DNA of 38,886 bases. Source: a virus. The notes beneath the pieces are model-generated. The model was not told the origin of the DNA and searched no databases. It saw nothing but the letters and a program-made list of their open reading frames with translations. This document shows, in pieces, positions 20,874-30,611 of this stretch. The stretch lies in IMG/VR virus record IMGVR_UViG_3300014838_000039, positions 1 to 38,886 of that record; one strand, 5' to 3'. Position 1 is the stretch's first letter, and every line of letters starts with the position of its first letter. The position numbers and the translations under genes were made by a program.

Positions 20874-23243
20874 TTATTTCCCTTCCAATACTTCAATACG
20901 TTTTGTTAATAATTCAATAGTCTTAACTGCTTTCTGTAATTCATTAAGAAGTAAAGCGGGCAAGTCATGATACTTAACTGTTTGAGGCAGACCTTCTTTA
21001 TCATAGACCACAAGAGATGGCATAATTTCATGAACTTCTTCAGCAATAAGACCTGTTTGAATAGATGTTGTATCTTCGCCCACATTGTACGTAAATGTTA
21101 CAGGGCGTAATGATAAGATAGAAGATGAAATATCGCTCATATCTTGAATATTGTCTTTGTATCGACGAGAGGAAACTAAGACACCAAGTTGATCAGAAGC
21201 AGAAACTAAAACAGCTGCTCCGGTAACCGCTATTCCTTTAATGCCACCAATATACGCTTGATTAATAGGATAGAGACTCGTTGCTGCTGTTCCTATACGT
21301 AATGCATTAGACTCTCCCAATAATCCCTTATCATTCAATAAAATATTATTTGATTCAGCGCCAGTATAAGCAGAACCAGACTGTTGGCCTATACATATAA
21401 CATTTGATCCCGTCGAAAGAGCATAAAGTGAATTATATCCTAATGCTACGTTATAATTACCACCATTAAGATCACCTAAAGATCTATCGCCAATACCTAT
21501 ATTCCCAGAATCAGCAGTACTAGTATTCAAAACACCATTACAGCCTATAGCAATATTGCTAAATCCAGATATTATAGCGGTACCAATACTAGAACCAACG
21601 ATAACGTTAGCATTACCGTTAATTATAGCAGTTGCGCTACCAAATCCTATAACGGTATTATCAGTTGCCGATGTACCATGATTTAAAGAACCTTGTCCTA
21701 CAACAGTATTACGATGTCCATGGTCTAATGCTGATAATGCATTCTGACCTACTGCTGTATTATAATCCCCATCTAATAATGCACTAAGAGCAAAAGATCC
21801 TATTCCTACATTATCTGCACCTGATGTCAAAACATTGAAAACATAAGATCCAAGACCAACATTTTGGCTTGAACTAAACGAACTATTTCCCGCGTTTGCA
21901 CCAATAATAGTATTAAAACTACCATCGGTAACATCAAAAGTTAGAGTAGATCCAGAAGCTACGAATTCAACAGTAGCACCACTATTTTGAGTAGAAACGC
22001 CAGCCTTAATAGTTACTGTAGATCCCGTTGCAGATCCTGTATCGCCATCAATAGTAGCAATAGCGCTGGAAGCAATAGTAATAGTATTAGCGCCTGGAGT
22101 AATAGTCACACCAGAACCTGCAGTAAGAACAGCGGTTCCCAATTGATCAGTAGTGCCTGTATTAGTTACAACATTTGCTGTAGAACCAACGTTAACGCCT
22201 TGAATACCAGAGATGTATGCTGTTGTAAATTGTTCCGTTCCTGAGCCAGTTCCTGATCCAATACGGAGAGTATTAGATTCAGCTACTACTCCATTATGAG
22301 CAATCATAACATTATTAGATTCTGCGCCTGTATAGCTGGTTCCTGCGGTAGCACCAATGAGAACGTTATGACCTCCTGTTAATATCTGATTACCAGATCG
22401 ATACCCAAAGAAGCTATTATTGCTTCCAGATGTATTAGCCGTTCCAGACTGACCACCAAAGAAACAGTTAGGAGTACCGGTACTATTCTGAGCACCTGCT
22501 TCAAACCCAATAAAAGTATTGTTATCTACAGTATTAAAGAACCCTGAAGCATATCCCATAAAGGTATTTTGCTTACCACTTATATTAGATCCGCCACAAG
22601 AAGAACCAATAAATATGTTATCGGTCCCGCCAACTGTATCTCCTCCGGCAGTATCACCGATAAATATATTATTTCCCGCGGTACAAGCTTTACCTGCATT
22701 TCCACCAATAAATACGCATGTAGTACCTGAAACGTTAGCAAGTCCAGCATTTTCACCAATAAATATGTTAGAACCTCCAGTAGTCGTTGCAGTACCAGCT
22801 TGAGATCCTATAAATACATTAGCTACTGCTGTCGTAACAGCTAACCCAGCTTTATAACCAACAAAAACATTATCTGTTCCAGAAAGGGTAAAATTACCAG
22901 CTTGCTTTCCTACCTCTACGTTATTAGTTCCAAAAGTATGGAATACAGGAGATCCATTAATCTGAATTGTACCAACGCTTGCTGATGCACTTGTGGGTAA
23001 GTTTATAAAACTTCCAAATGATGGATTAGCTCCAACACCATTAGAAATAAAGGGAGCACCTAAAGTAGCAGAAGGAGCAATAGAAGAGACAGCGTTAGCT
23101 GCCCCTGCTACAAGAGTACCATATTGCGTTATAGCATTAGCTGTAATAGCAGATATACCATTTCCCGTTAATAGACCAGTAAGCGTTACTGCTCCAGTAC
23201 CACCGTTTATAACGGGTATGGGTGAGTCTTGTTTAAAAGCCAT
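20874..23243 (-). CDS. Tail fibre/spike with head repeats and C-terminal S74 chaperone
   Basis: A 789-residue protein. The N-terminus (AFKQDSPIPVINGGTGAVTL) is shared with the next gene upstream. Residues about 100-680 hold many short repeats such as GTDNVFVGYKAG and GHRNTVVGQGSLNHG, the YadA-like head-repeat pattern that forms a trimeric beta-roll. From about 694 (SSRRYKDNIQDMSDISSSIL) it has an S74 (endosialidase-type) intramolecular chaperone with LRPVTFTYN and TGLIAEEV. That domain is cleaved after trimer folding, normally at the Ser of SSRRYKDN. It should bind the host surface. Two tandem copies of this design imply antigen diversification. Confidence 0.85.
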   Translation of the reverse strand: MAFKQDSPIPVINGGTGAVTLTGLLTGNGISAITANAITQYGTLVAGAANAVSSIAPSATLGAPFISNGVGANPSFGSFINLPTSASASVGTIQINGSPVFHTFGTNNVEVGKQAGNFTLSGTDNVFVGYKAGLAVTTAVANVFIGSQAGTATTTGGSNIFIGENAGLANVSGTTCVFIGGNAGKACTAGNNIFIGDTAGGDTVGGTDNIFIGSSCGGSNISGKQNTFMGYASGFFNTVDNNTFIGFEAGAQNSTGTPNCFFGGQSGTANTSGSNNSFFGYRSGNQILTGGHNVLIGATAGTSYTGAESNNVMIAHNGVVAESNTLRIGSGTGSGTEQFTTAYISGIQGVNVGSTANVVTNTGTTDQLGTAVLTAGSGVTITPGANTITIASSAIATIDGDTGSATGSTVTIKAGVSTQNSGATVEFVASGSTLTFDVTDGSFNTIIGANAGNSSFSSSQNVGLGSYVFNVLTSGADNVGIGSFALSALLDGDYNTAVGQNALSALDHGHRNTVVGQGSLNHGTSATDNTVIGFGSATAIINGNANVIVGSSIGTAIISGFSNIAIGCNGVLNTSTADSGNIGIGDRSLGDLNGGNYNVALGYNSLYALSTGSNVICIGQQSGSAYTGAESNNILLNDKGLLGESNALRIGTAATSLYPINQAYIGGIKGIAVTGAAVLVSASDQLGVLVSSRRYKDNIQDMSDISSSILSLRPVTFTYNVGEDTTSIQTGLIAEEVHEIMPSLVVYDKEGLPQTVKYHDLPALLLNELQKAVKTIELLTKRIEVLEGK

Positions 23244-23251
23244 AAAACCTC

Positions 23252-25969
23252 CTATTGATTGGATAATTGAGCTTCTAGAGCTTCAATACGTTTAACAGCT
23301 TTTTGTAATTCATTGAGAAGTAATGCAGGAAGTTCATGATATTTAACAGTTTCAATTTCACCAGCGCTATCATAAACAATTAATGCTGGCATAAGTTTTG
23401 CAACTTCCTCAGCAATAAGCCCAGTACAAACAGCATTGGTAGGATCAGCTATGTAACTAAAAGTTACCGGTCTCAAATTCAAGAGATTAGAACTTGCATC
23501 GCCCATGTCTTCAACGTTTTGTTTATAACGAATAGAAGATGAAATAGTACCAAGTTGGCCATTAGCATCTACTAGAACAGCAGCAGCACTAAGTCCAGTT
23601 GTTACGCCAGTAATTCCTTGAATAAATGTTTTAGTCTGGAAGCTGAAAGTACCAAGACGTATAACCCCAGATTCACCTACGTTACCATTATGATTTATTA
23701 AGATATTATCTGCTTCAGATGTCGTATAGTTACTACCGGCATTAAATCCTATAACCGTATTATAGTTTCCTCCAGTTGCTAAGCTCTCTAATGCATGAGC
23801 TCCTAGAGCAACATTTCCTATACCTGTGGTTACGGCATGTAATGAATTGTATCCAAGACCTGTATTAATAGTTGATGCAGTACTGAAATTACCAGCGCTA
23901 GAACCAACAAATATATTGGTTGCTCCACCTTCGGCATGGAATGCAGGAGTGCCAGCAATCTGAATGGCACCAATATTAGCAGCAGTTGTTGCTGGAAGAT
24001 TTATATAATTTCCAAACAATGGATCACTACTTGAACCATTTGAGATGAATGGATAGCCTGCAGTCGAACTTGGAGTTGCAACTGCAACAGAAGAGATTCC
24101 TGCACCAATAAGAACAGCATGAGTCGATAATGTTGTATCCCCTGTCCCACCATTTGCAACAGGAACTACACCACTAGTAGTTGTCCCAAGTTGGTTGGTT
24201 GAACTAACAAAAACAGGAGAACCGGTAACAGTAATACCATTAATCCCAGAAATAAATGCTTGATTAAGTTGTTGATTTCCAGTTCCAGTTGATACACCGA
24301 TACGAAGAGTATTGTTCTCAGCTAATACACCTAGGCTATTAATCGTAATATTTGATGATTCTGATGTCGTATAGTTGCTACCGGCATTATCTCCAATAGC
24401 TACATTATATGATCCAGTTGTTAAAGCGTCTAATGTCTGAACGCCAAAACCACTATTATTTGTTCCGCTCGTTAAAGCAGATAGTGATAGATACCCAGAA
24501 GCAGTATTATTGAATCCGGCGACCGCCTTATTTAATGCATTGTATCCAAGAGCACTATTACCTCCACCACCCTGTGCGCTATTTAATGCACCAGCTCCAA
24601 CAGCAACATTATTTCCACCAGTTGTTATGCTCGTTAATGAACTAGATCCAAGAGCTGTATTGCTCGTTGCTGCACTACTGAAATTACCCGCAGAAGCACC
24701 TACAAAAATGTTAGTTGAGCCACCTTCACTATGAAATACAGGAGTGCCATTAATTTGAATAGTACCAACGCTAGCACCGGTTGTAGATGGGAGATTAACA
24801 TATTGCCCAAATGATGGATCGCTGGCTGCACCATTTGAAATGAACGGATAACCTGCAGTTGCAGGAGCAGCGAATCCAACAGCAGAAGTTCCTTCACCAA
24901 GAAGTACATTGTGAGCTGTTAATGTTGTTAATCCAGTACCACCACCAGGAACGGTTGCGGTTCCGAATGCTGGATCTGAAGTTGCGCCAGTTGAAACTAA
25001 TGGAATGCCAGTAGCTCCTGGAGCTGCAAATGCAACCGGAGATGTGCCCTCACCAATCAGTACAGCATGCGCAGTTAATGTTGCATCTCCTGTTCCGCCA
25101 TTTGCTACTGGAATTATGCCACTCGTAGATGTACCAAGTTGATCACTGCTACTCACAAATACAGGAGAACCAGTAACAGTAACGCCATTAATACCAATAA
25201 TGCGAGTCACGCCACTTTCACCAAGGACACCAGAGCTACCTATCAAAGTATTATTTGATTCAGCGCCAGTATAAGCAGAACCAGCATTATACCCAATGAT
25301 TATATTTTCTCTTCCAGATGCTAAAGAACTAGCGCCCTGACTACCAACAACTGTATTCCAAAAGCCACCTCTTAAGGTCGATAGGCATTCGTATCCCACA
25401 GCAACATTATAACGATCTATTAAGCTATTCTGTAAAGCATAATATCCGATAGCAGTGGAATATTCTGTGGTAGAAGCAGAATGTAAAGCATAATCTCCAA
25501 CAGCAGTATTACCACCGCCACCGCCAGATAACGATGCAAAATTTCCAACGCCAAGTGAAGTATTACCAGAACTACCTAAAGAACCATTACCAGAGCCTTG
25601 ACCAATAACAGTATTGCTATTTGAATCACTTACGGTAAAAGCTACCGTAGATCCTGATGCTGTGAATAATACTGAAGATCCACTTACTTGGGTAGAATTA
25701 CCCGCATCAATAGTTATTGTAGATCCCGTTGCAGAACCTGTATCACCATCTAATGTTATAACAGCAGCAGTAAGAGGCTGGAAAGTAGGTAAACTGCTAG
25801 CGCCAGTAGACGTAAGTACATTACCTACAGTAGATAATCCGGTTGATGCTACCTGAAGAGGACTCGTTGCAGTTGTTCCTGCACATACCGGAGCATATGC
25901 AGTAGTCATTGTTACAACACCGGTTCCTCCGTTTACCAGAGGAATCGGAGAATCTTGCTTAAATGCCAT
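23252..25969 (-). CDS. Tail fibre/spike, paralog with C-terminal S74 chaperone
   Basis: A 905-residue paralog of the 20874-23243 protein. It shares the N-terminus AFKQDSPIPLVNGGTGVVTM, the repeats (NTALGSSSLTSITTGGNNVA and similar), and a C-terminal S74 domain from about 800 (SSIRYKQNVEDMGDASSNLL, LRPVTFSYI, TGLIAEEVA). It has several extra internal blocks that start PVANGGTGDATLTAHAVLIG. The chaperone would drive trimerisation and then be cleaved off. The two genes are eight bases apart, each with an AGGAG-type ribosome-binding site. Likely the result of tandem duplication followed by divergence of the host-binding middle. Confidence 0.85.
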   Translation of the reverse strand: MAFKQDSPIPLVNGGTGVVTMTTAYAPVCAGTTATSPLQVASTGLSTVGNVLTSTGASSLPTFQPLTAAVITLDGDTGSATGSTITIDAGNSTQVSGSSVLFTASGSTVAFTVSDSNSNTVIGQGSGNGSLGSSGNTSLGVGNFASLSGGGGGNTAVGDYALHSASTTEYSTAIGYYALQNSLIDRYNVAVGYECLSTLRGGFWNTVVGSQGASSLASGRENIIIGYNAGSAYTGAESNNTLIGSSGVLGESGVTRIIGINGVTVTGSPVFVSSSDQLGTSTSGIIPVANGGTGDATLTAHAVLIGEGTSPVAFAAPGATGIPLVSTGATSDPAFGTATVPGGGTGLTTLTAHNVLLGEGTSAVGFAAPATAGYPFISNGAASDPSFGQYVNLPSTTGASVGTIQINGTPVFHSEGGSTNIFVGASAGNFSSAATSNTALGSSSLTSITTGGNNVAVGAGALNSAQGGGGNSALGYNALNKAVAGFNNTASGYLSLSALTSGTNNSGFGVQTLDALTTGSYNVAIGDNAGSNYTTSESSNITINSLGVLAENNTLRIGVSTGTGNQQLNQAFISGINGITVTGSPVFVSSTNQLGTTTSGVVPVANGGTGDTTLSTHAVLIGAGISSVAVATPSSTAGYPFISNGSSSDPLFGNYINLPATTAANIGAIQIAGTPAFHAEGGATNIFVGSSAGNFSTASTINTGLGYNSLHAVTTGIGNVALGAHALESLATGGNYNTVIGFNAGSNYTTSEADNILINHNGNVGESGVIRLGTFSFQTKTFIQGITGVTTGLSAAAVLVDANGQLGTISSSIRYKQNVEDMGDASSNLLNLRPVTFSYIADPTNAVCTGLIAEEVAKLMPALIVYDSAGEIETVKYHELPALLLNELQKAVKRIEALEAQLSNQ

Positions 25970-26022
25970 AAAATCTCCTATTTGTTAGGGTGGTAGCAAT
26001 CCACCACCCATCATTTATAAAC

Positions 26023-28617
26023 TTAATATATTTCGTAGCCTACACCATCGAATATGACATTCGTAGATTGGAATGCGGTATTTAATGTTTGTGAAGTTAG
26101 TGTATCGATAGTAACCGTTCCACCAACCGTAGTTAATGTCATAGCGCTTGCACCAGTTGCTGTACCTGTTTTATCTTTAATGATGATAGAACGACCAGTC
26201 GTTGGAGCGTTCGGTAACCGAATCGTTACAGCGCCACCAGTTGAATCTACTGAAAGAAACTGATCAGTTGCAAGTACTGTATAAGGAGAAGCAGCATGAT
26301 TAACTGGAGTTATGGTCATTATTCCCGAAGCTACAATAGTAATAACGTTAGCAGTAGGTGTGATAGTTATACCAGCGCCAGCAGTAAGAACAGCTGTTCC
26401 TAATTGATCGGTAGCACCCGTATTAGTAACTACTGTTGCTGTAGAACCAACGTTTACACCTTTTATTCCCGAGATGTAAGCAGTGCTTAATTGTCTACTA
26501 GCAGTACCAGTTCCTGCTCCAATACGAAGAGTATTATTCTCAGCAGCTACACCAATACTGTTAATTAAAATATTGCTCGATTCAGCAGCAGTATAATTAG
26601 TACCAGCACTTGAACCAAGTAAAGTGTTATTACTACCAGTTAATAATACATCACCAGCAGAATCACCTACAGCTGTATTAGTTGAACCACCTGCAACCAA
26701 TTTAAGAGCATTTGTTCCAACAGCAACGTTAAAATTATCACTAAGTGTGTTTTGAAGAGCGCTAGATCCGATAGCTATATTAGCAGATCCTGAAGTAAGA
26801 GATGATAAAGCTGCATCACCAAGAGCATTATTATTAGTTCCTGTAACAACAAAAGTTCCAGCGTTAGCGCCCAGGAACATATTATCTGCTGCTCCATAAC
26901 TATGTAATACAGGATTTCCATTAATTAATATCTGACCATGAGTGGCAGTTGTAGCTGGAAGAGATAAGTAGTTAAAACTCTCAGTTAATGTTGATCCTGC
27001 TCCTGTAAATACAGCTCCAGATGTACCACCAGTAATAGTAATTACGTTTCCAGTAGCCGAACCTACATCTCCATTAATAGTTATAGAAGCAGGAGCATCT
27101 ACTTCAGAAACTATTGAATAAGTTCCCTTAGATAAACTCCAAACCACAGTTATTGATTCATAGTTAGTAGCCATAACGAAAGTAGTAGCGCCATCAATAG
27201 TATCAGTGCCACCTGGAGTGGTTACTGTTATATGATGAGCAGCTGCACCACCGCTCCAATCCTTAACGGTCCATGTTTCACCATCGATTGTAGGGCTATT
27301 GGGCAAGTTTACCGTTGAAGCAGCAGCTATCGCTACCGTATCAACCAATATAGTATGATCAGTCGTAAGTACTGTATAGGGAGTTGTAGCTACATACGTT
27401 GTTGAACCTGCAGCCGCAATAGTTATCACGTTAGCAGTAGGCGTAATAGTTATACCCGCACCTGCGGTCAATAATGCTGTACCAAGCTGATCTGTTAGTC
27501 CTGTATTTGTGACTATATTCGCTGTAGAACCAACGTTAACGCCTTTGATACCAGATATATAGGCAGATGTTAACTGTTGAACGCCTGCACCCGTTCCTGC
27601 TCCAATACGAAGCACATGGCTTTCTGCAGCTACGCCAGTACTGTTTATAGAAATGTTGCTTGATTCACCTGCAGTATAACTAGAACCAGCATTATAACCT
27701 ATGGAAGTGTTATATGAAGCTGCTATTGCATTAACTAATGCATTAGCTCCTAGAACTGTATTATGATTACCGCCTAGGATAGTAGAAGCTGCATCAAATC
27801 CTACTGCAGTATTGAAACTATCTGCAGTAATAGATGAAAGAGACCCATATCCTATAGCAGTGTTATCTAAGCCAGAAGTAATAGCAGCAAGAGCTAAAGA
27901 ACCGAATCCTGAGTTAGCTGTTCCTGACATGCCAGATTTACCAGCCAATGCACCAATCGTTGTATTAGAATTAACATCAGTGACATCCAATGTTAGAACA
28001 GTTCCAACGCCAGCAAATTTTATCGTCTCACCAGAATTGTTTGTTGATAGACCAGATTTGATCGTAACAGTAGTTCCAGTTATTGACCCAGTATCGCCAT
28101 CAATAGTAGTAATACCTGAGCTTGCACCTACTTCAGAAACGATCGAATAAGTACTTGTAGCAGTGCTATAAGCAACTGTAATAGACTCATTAGCCATATT
28201 AAGAAGAAAAGAAGTAGCACCATCTATGAGAGTGGCCCCTCCAACTGTTGTAACTGTTATAGGATAAGTAGCTGCATCCCCATTCCAATCTTTAATAGTA
28301 AATTCTTGACCATCAATTGCAGAATTAGGAAGAAGCATAGTTGAAGCAGATCCTATGCCTGCGGTATCAACCAAAACGATATCATCAGTAGTTAATACCG
28401 TATAAGGAGTCACAGCCACATAGGTCGTAGACCTTAAAGATCCTGCATCTGTTATAACTAATGTATGCGTTGCTGGATTACCTGTAACAGTAACTCCGCC
28501 AGCACCAACAATGTTAATATTACCACCTGTTGGACCAACTATACCACCAGCATTACCTGTTAAAGTACCTACTGATCCGCCACCAGAGGCGTTGCCTCTG
28601 TTATAAATAAATGACAT
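26023..28617 (-). CDS. Tail fibre with head repeats but no S74 domain
   Basis: An 864-residue protein with the same repeats as its two neighbours (NTAIGYGSLSSITADSFNTA and similar). It also has three copies of a module (TPYTVLTTDDIVLVDT, GQEFTIKDWNG, ESITVAYSTATSTYSIVSEV) at about 90-185, 410-510 and 780-864. The third copy ends the protein, where the two paralogs carry S74. It either trimerises without the chaperone or relies on one of them. It is 54 bases upstream of the 905-residue gene. Likely a third member of the fibre complex. Confidence 0.75.
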   Translation of the reverse strand: MSFIYNRGNASGGGSVGTLTGNAGGIVGPTGGNINIVGAGGVTVTGNPATHTLVITDAGSLRSTTYVAVTPYTVLTTDDIVLVDTAGIGSASTMLLPNSAIDGQEFTIKDWNGDAATYPITVTTVGGATLIDGATSFLLNMANESITVAYSTATSTYSIVSEVGASSGITTIDGDTGSITGTTVTIKSGLSTNNSGETIKFAGVGTVLTLDVTDVNSNTTIGALAGKSGMSGTANSGFGSLALAAITSGLDNTAIGYGSLSSITADSFNTAVGFDAASTILGGNHNTVLGANALVNAIAASYNTSIGYNAGSSYTAGESSNISINSTGVAAESHVLRIGAGTGAGVQQLTSAYISGIKGVNVGSTANIVTNTGLTDQLGTALLTAGAGITITPTANVITIAAAGSTTYVATTPYTVLTTDHTILVDTVAIAAASTVNLPNSPTIDGETWTVKDWSGGAAAHHITVTTPGGTDTIDGATTFVMATNYESITVVWSLSKGTYSIVSEVDAPASITINGDVGSATGNVITITGGTSGAVFTGAGSTLTESFNYLSLPATTATHGQILINGNPVLHSYGAADNMFLGANAGTFVVTGTNNNALGDAALSSLTSGSANIAIGSSALQNTLSDNFNVAVGTNALKLVAGGSTNTAVGDSAGDVLLTGSNNTLLGSSAGTNYTAAESSNILINSIGVAAENNTLRIGAGTGTASRQLSTAYISGIKGVNVGSTATVVTNTGATDQLGTAVLTAGAGITITPTANVITIVASGIMTITPVNHAASPYTVLATDQFLSVDSTGGAVTIRLPNAPTTGRSIIIKDKTGTATGASAMTLTTVGGTVTIDTLTSQTLNTAFQSTNVIFDGVGYEIY

Positions 28618-28631
28618 GTTATATCTCCTTT

Positions 28632-28970
28632 CTAGGTTGCTGGTAAAATAGCAGAAAACTGAACAAATCCTAATGTAGGAGCGGCTGATGAATATCTAAC
28701 CCATACATATTCCCCAATAGATAACTGAATACCGTTAGTGAACATATCTGAAGAAATAGTACCACCCGGAGCAAGCGTAAAAGATAGGTCTACTCCGGTG
28801 AAGCTAACTGAAAAATCAATGTTCTGATCTGTAAAATTTTGTGCGAACCATATATAAAGGGTATTAGCAAATGGATTTCCAATAGGCGCAAATGTAGCAG
28901 TAATACCTGAATATATCTCTACGCGAGCAGCATCAAACTTGCCTCGGATTGGATTGGCATTAAGACTCAT
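28632..28970 (-). CDS. Small fibre-cluster protein, unknown
   Basis: A 112-residue, beta-rich protein (LNANPIRGKFDAARVEIYSG, then LYIWFAQNFTDQNIDFSVSF, then ADMF-like strands). No Cys, no signal. It lies between the 140-residue paralog pair and the fibres, and probably has a minor virion or fibre-attachment role. The ribosome-binding site is AGGAGATTATT. No family recognised. Confidence 0.5.
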   Translation of the reverse strand: MSLNANPIRGKFDAARVEIYSGITATFAPIGNPFANTLYIWFAQNFTDQNIDFSVSFTGVDLSFTLAPGGTISSDMFTNGIQLSIGEYVWVRYSSAAPTLGFVQFSAILPAT

Positions 28971-29010
28971 AATAATCTCCTGACCATTCGGTCGTTAAAA
29001 AAGTTAATCA

Positions 29011-29418
29011 CTACGCTGCTGTAACCACGTTTGTCCATGTTCCTGTTGCATTCTCAGCAATATATGCACGAGTAGAAGTAGAACTACCGTCAACGCGGAG
29101 ATATAACGATCCTTTAGGAAGGCTAAGTGAAGGAGCTCCTGTTCCTGAAATGATCACAACTTGATTTGCTGTTGTCGCAGGAAGGCTATTAATAGTAACT
29201 GGATAGTTAGCAATACCATCCCATAAACCTTGACCTGCAATACTACCTGTACAAACAGCAACGCTATTAGAAGCAGTATTTACCCAAAGTGTTCCAGCAG
29301 TAGCTAAATCAGTTACAGCTGGATCACGTTTAACTTGAATAGGTGCTTGAGCTAAACTTGGTAATGCATTGGTTAATCCATAACCAACTGAATGTTTTGT
29401 TCTATTTATTCCTGCCAT
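29011..29418 (-). CDS. Small virion protein, paralog 2 of a tandem pair
   Basis: Starting at the ATG at 29418, after GAGGAATTCA, this gives 135 residues. It aligns along its length with the 29459-29866 protein: HSVGYGLTNALPSLAQAPI, GTLWVNTASNSVAVCTG, LWDGIANYPVTINSLPATTA, then GSLYLRVDGSSTSTRAYIAE. The sequence is beta-rich. Similar small proteins occur near tail fibres as repeated structural units; the role here is inferred from that and from position. Confidence 0.6.
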   Translation of the reverse strand: MAGINRTKHSVGYGLTNALPSLAQAPIQVKRDPAVTDLATAGTLWVNTASNSVAVCTGSIAGQGLWDGIANYPVTINSLPATTANQVVIISGTGAPSLSLPKGSLYLRVDGSSTSTRAYIAENATGTWTNVVTAA

Positions 29419-29458
29419 TGAATTCCTCATCAATTAAAAAGTTAAATTATAATTATTA

Positions 29459-29866
29459 TTAAGCTGCTGTACTTATATCTGTCCAAACACCAGCGCCCTC
29501 AGAAATGTATGCGCGAGTTGTTCCAGAACTACCGTCAACACGCATATAGAGTGAACCAGCTGGAAGAATAAGCGTAGGAACACCTGTTCCTGAAAGGACT
29601 GCAACAGAATTAGCACCTGTTGCTGGAAGACTATTTACAGATAAAACGGTATTAGCTATACCATCCCATAAATCGATTCCGCTAGAAGTACCTGTAAAAA
29701 CAGATGCTGAATTTAAATTAGTATCAACCCAAATGGTTCCATTCTCTGCTGCATCATTTACTGTAGGTCCACGTTTTGCGGCAATAGGTGCTTGAGCCAA
29801 ATCCTGTAGTGCATTAGTCACACCATATCCAAGCGAAGGTATGGTTTTTGTTACACATTGAGCCAT
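29459..29866 (-). CDS. Small virion protein, paralog 1 of a tandem pair
   Basis: Starting at the ATG at 29866, after TGGAGAACTTC, this gives 135 residues. An ATG at 29878 has no ribosome-binding site. It is a clear duplicate of the adjacent 29011-29418 protein (IPSLGYGVTNALQDLAQAPI, LWDGIANTVLSVNSLPATGA, GSLYMRVDGSSGTTRAYISE). Tandem duplication, like that of the fibres downstream. Function unknown, probably structural. Confidence 0.6.
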   Translation of the reverse strand: MAQCVTKTIPSLGYGVTNALQDLAQAPIAAKRGPTVNDAAENGTIWVDTNLNSASVFTGTSSGIDLWDGIANTVLSVNSLPATGANSVAVLSGTGVPTLILPAGSLYMRVDGSSGTTRAYISEGAGVWTDISTAA

Positions 29867-29993
29867 GAAGTTCTCCATAACTTAGACGTTAAAAAATTCT
29901 ATCCTTACCATAAGAACATAACCCATAAACTAAACAATGGATTAAGGGCAAAAGCGTGTAATTGTGTTATATTATTTCGAGAAGGAGCATTGG

Positions 29994-30146
29994 ATGGAAA
30001 AGAGATTGACTATAAAAGTAGACGAAACATTTCATATGGAAATAAAGAAGAGAGCAGTTGAAAAGCGAATCACAATAACACGCTATGTAAAGCGAGCTCT
30101 GCTTGAATATATACGCAGAGAGAAGCTGTATGAAAATGGTGAATAG
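29994..30146 (+). CDS. Ribbon-helix-helix DNA-binding protein, 50 aa
   Basis: Starting at the ATG at 29994 after GAAGGAG, 50 residues: KRLTIKVDETFHMEIKKRA, then VEKRITITRYVKRALLEYIR. The strand, GERT-like turn (EKRITITRYV), and second helix match CopG/Arc-type repressors. It lies opposite to the late genes, with its own terminator at 30188-30226. It begins after a TGTTATATT extended -10 sequence. With the gene at 30294 it forms a separate rightward cassette inside the fibre region. It may be a small regulator or an acquired gene. Confidence 0.75.
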   Translation: MEKRLTIKVDETFHMEIKKRAVEKRITITRYVKRALLEYIRREKLYENGE

Positions 30147-30187
30147 CTGATACAATAATAACAGAACCTTCTCCAGATTCTGATATG

Positions 30188-30226
30188 AAAAGCCATAGAT
30201 CCCCCTAACAAAACCTATGGCTTTTT
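30188..30226 (+). terminator. Intrinsic terminator
   Basis: AAAAGCCATAG (30188-30198) pairs with CTATGGCTTTT (30215-30225) and is followed by further Ts. The A-run before the stem makes it potentially bidirectional. It ends the ribbon-helix-helix gene. Confidence 0.85.
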
Positions 30227-30232
30227 TATCGC

Positions 30233-30260
30233 TTGACATATATTAACTTAGTGTTATAAT
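30233..30260 (+). promoter_or_regulatory. Promoter of the Cys-rich membrane protein
   Basis: TTGACA (30233-30238) and TATAAT (30255-30260), both exact consensus, with a 16-nt spacer, 33 bases before the 30294 ATG. Same boxes and spacing as the early promoter at 18562. Confidence 0.8.
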
Positions 30261-30293
30261 ATACTATATATGAGTAATCCATAGGGGGAAATT

Positions 30294-30611
30294 ATGGAAA
30301 ATAAAGTTTGTGTAATTGGTTCAAATTGTTGCAATGGTTATGAATGCAGAGTATGTGGTATAGAAATTCATGAAGATATGGCTACAGAATATTGCAAAAT
30401 TTCAGATACTGCATGGTGCGCATCTAATTGCGGATCAAGCATGGGAGAGCCTTCAAACCCTCCCAAAGTAATCATCAAAGAAATAGTTCATTGCCATTGG
30501 TGTAGTATTGATTTCGCTAAAATCAAGTCACAAACCATAACGGCATGCAATCGAATAACTATAACAATGTTATTATGCATACTAGTTGGATATATTATTT
30601 CACTATTTTAA
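30294..30611 (+). CDS. Cys-rich protein with C-terminal membrane helix
   Basis: A 105-residue product with at least ten Cys in the first 75 residues (CCNGYECRVCGIEIHED, CKISDTAWCASNC, VHCHWCSIDF) and a C-terminal membrane helix (TITMLLCILVGYIISLF). The spacing resembles zinc-ribbon motifs. There is no signal peptide, so the Cys domain is probably cytoplasmic and tail-anchored. It has its own consensus promoter and AGGGGGAAATT ribosome-binding site. It is convergent with, and overlaps by nine bases, the 30603-31847 gene. Expressed independently of the late block, like a moron gene. Function unknown. Confidence 0.7.
   Translation: MENKVCVIGSNCCNGYECRVCGIEIHEDMATEYCKISDTAWCASNCGSSMGEPSNPPKVIIKEIVHCHWCSIDFAKIKSQTITACNRITITMLLCILVGYIISLF

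Noticed and set aside
22519-22803. Plus-strand frames over the fibres (also 21987, 24510, 25614 and 27812)
   Set aside because: Repetitive antisense frames caused by the repeats of the fibre genes; no ribosome-binding sites.
21000-28500. CRISPR-like regularly spaced repeats
   Set aside because: They are in-frame protein repeats of the fibres, with degenerate DNA sequence and no uniform spacers.
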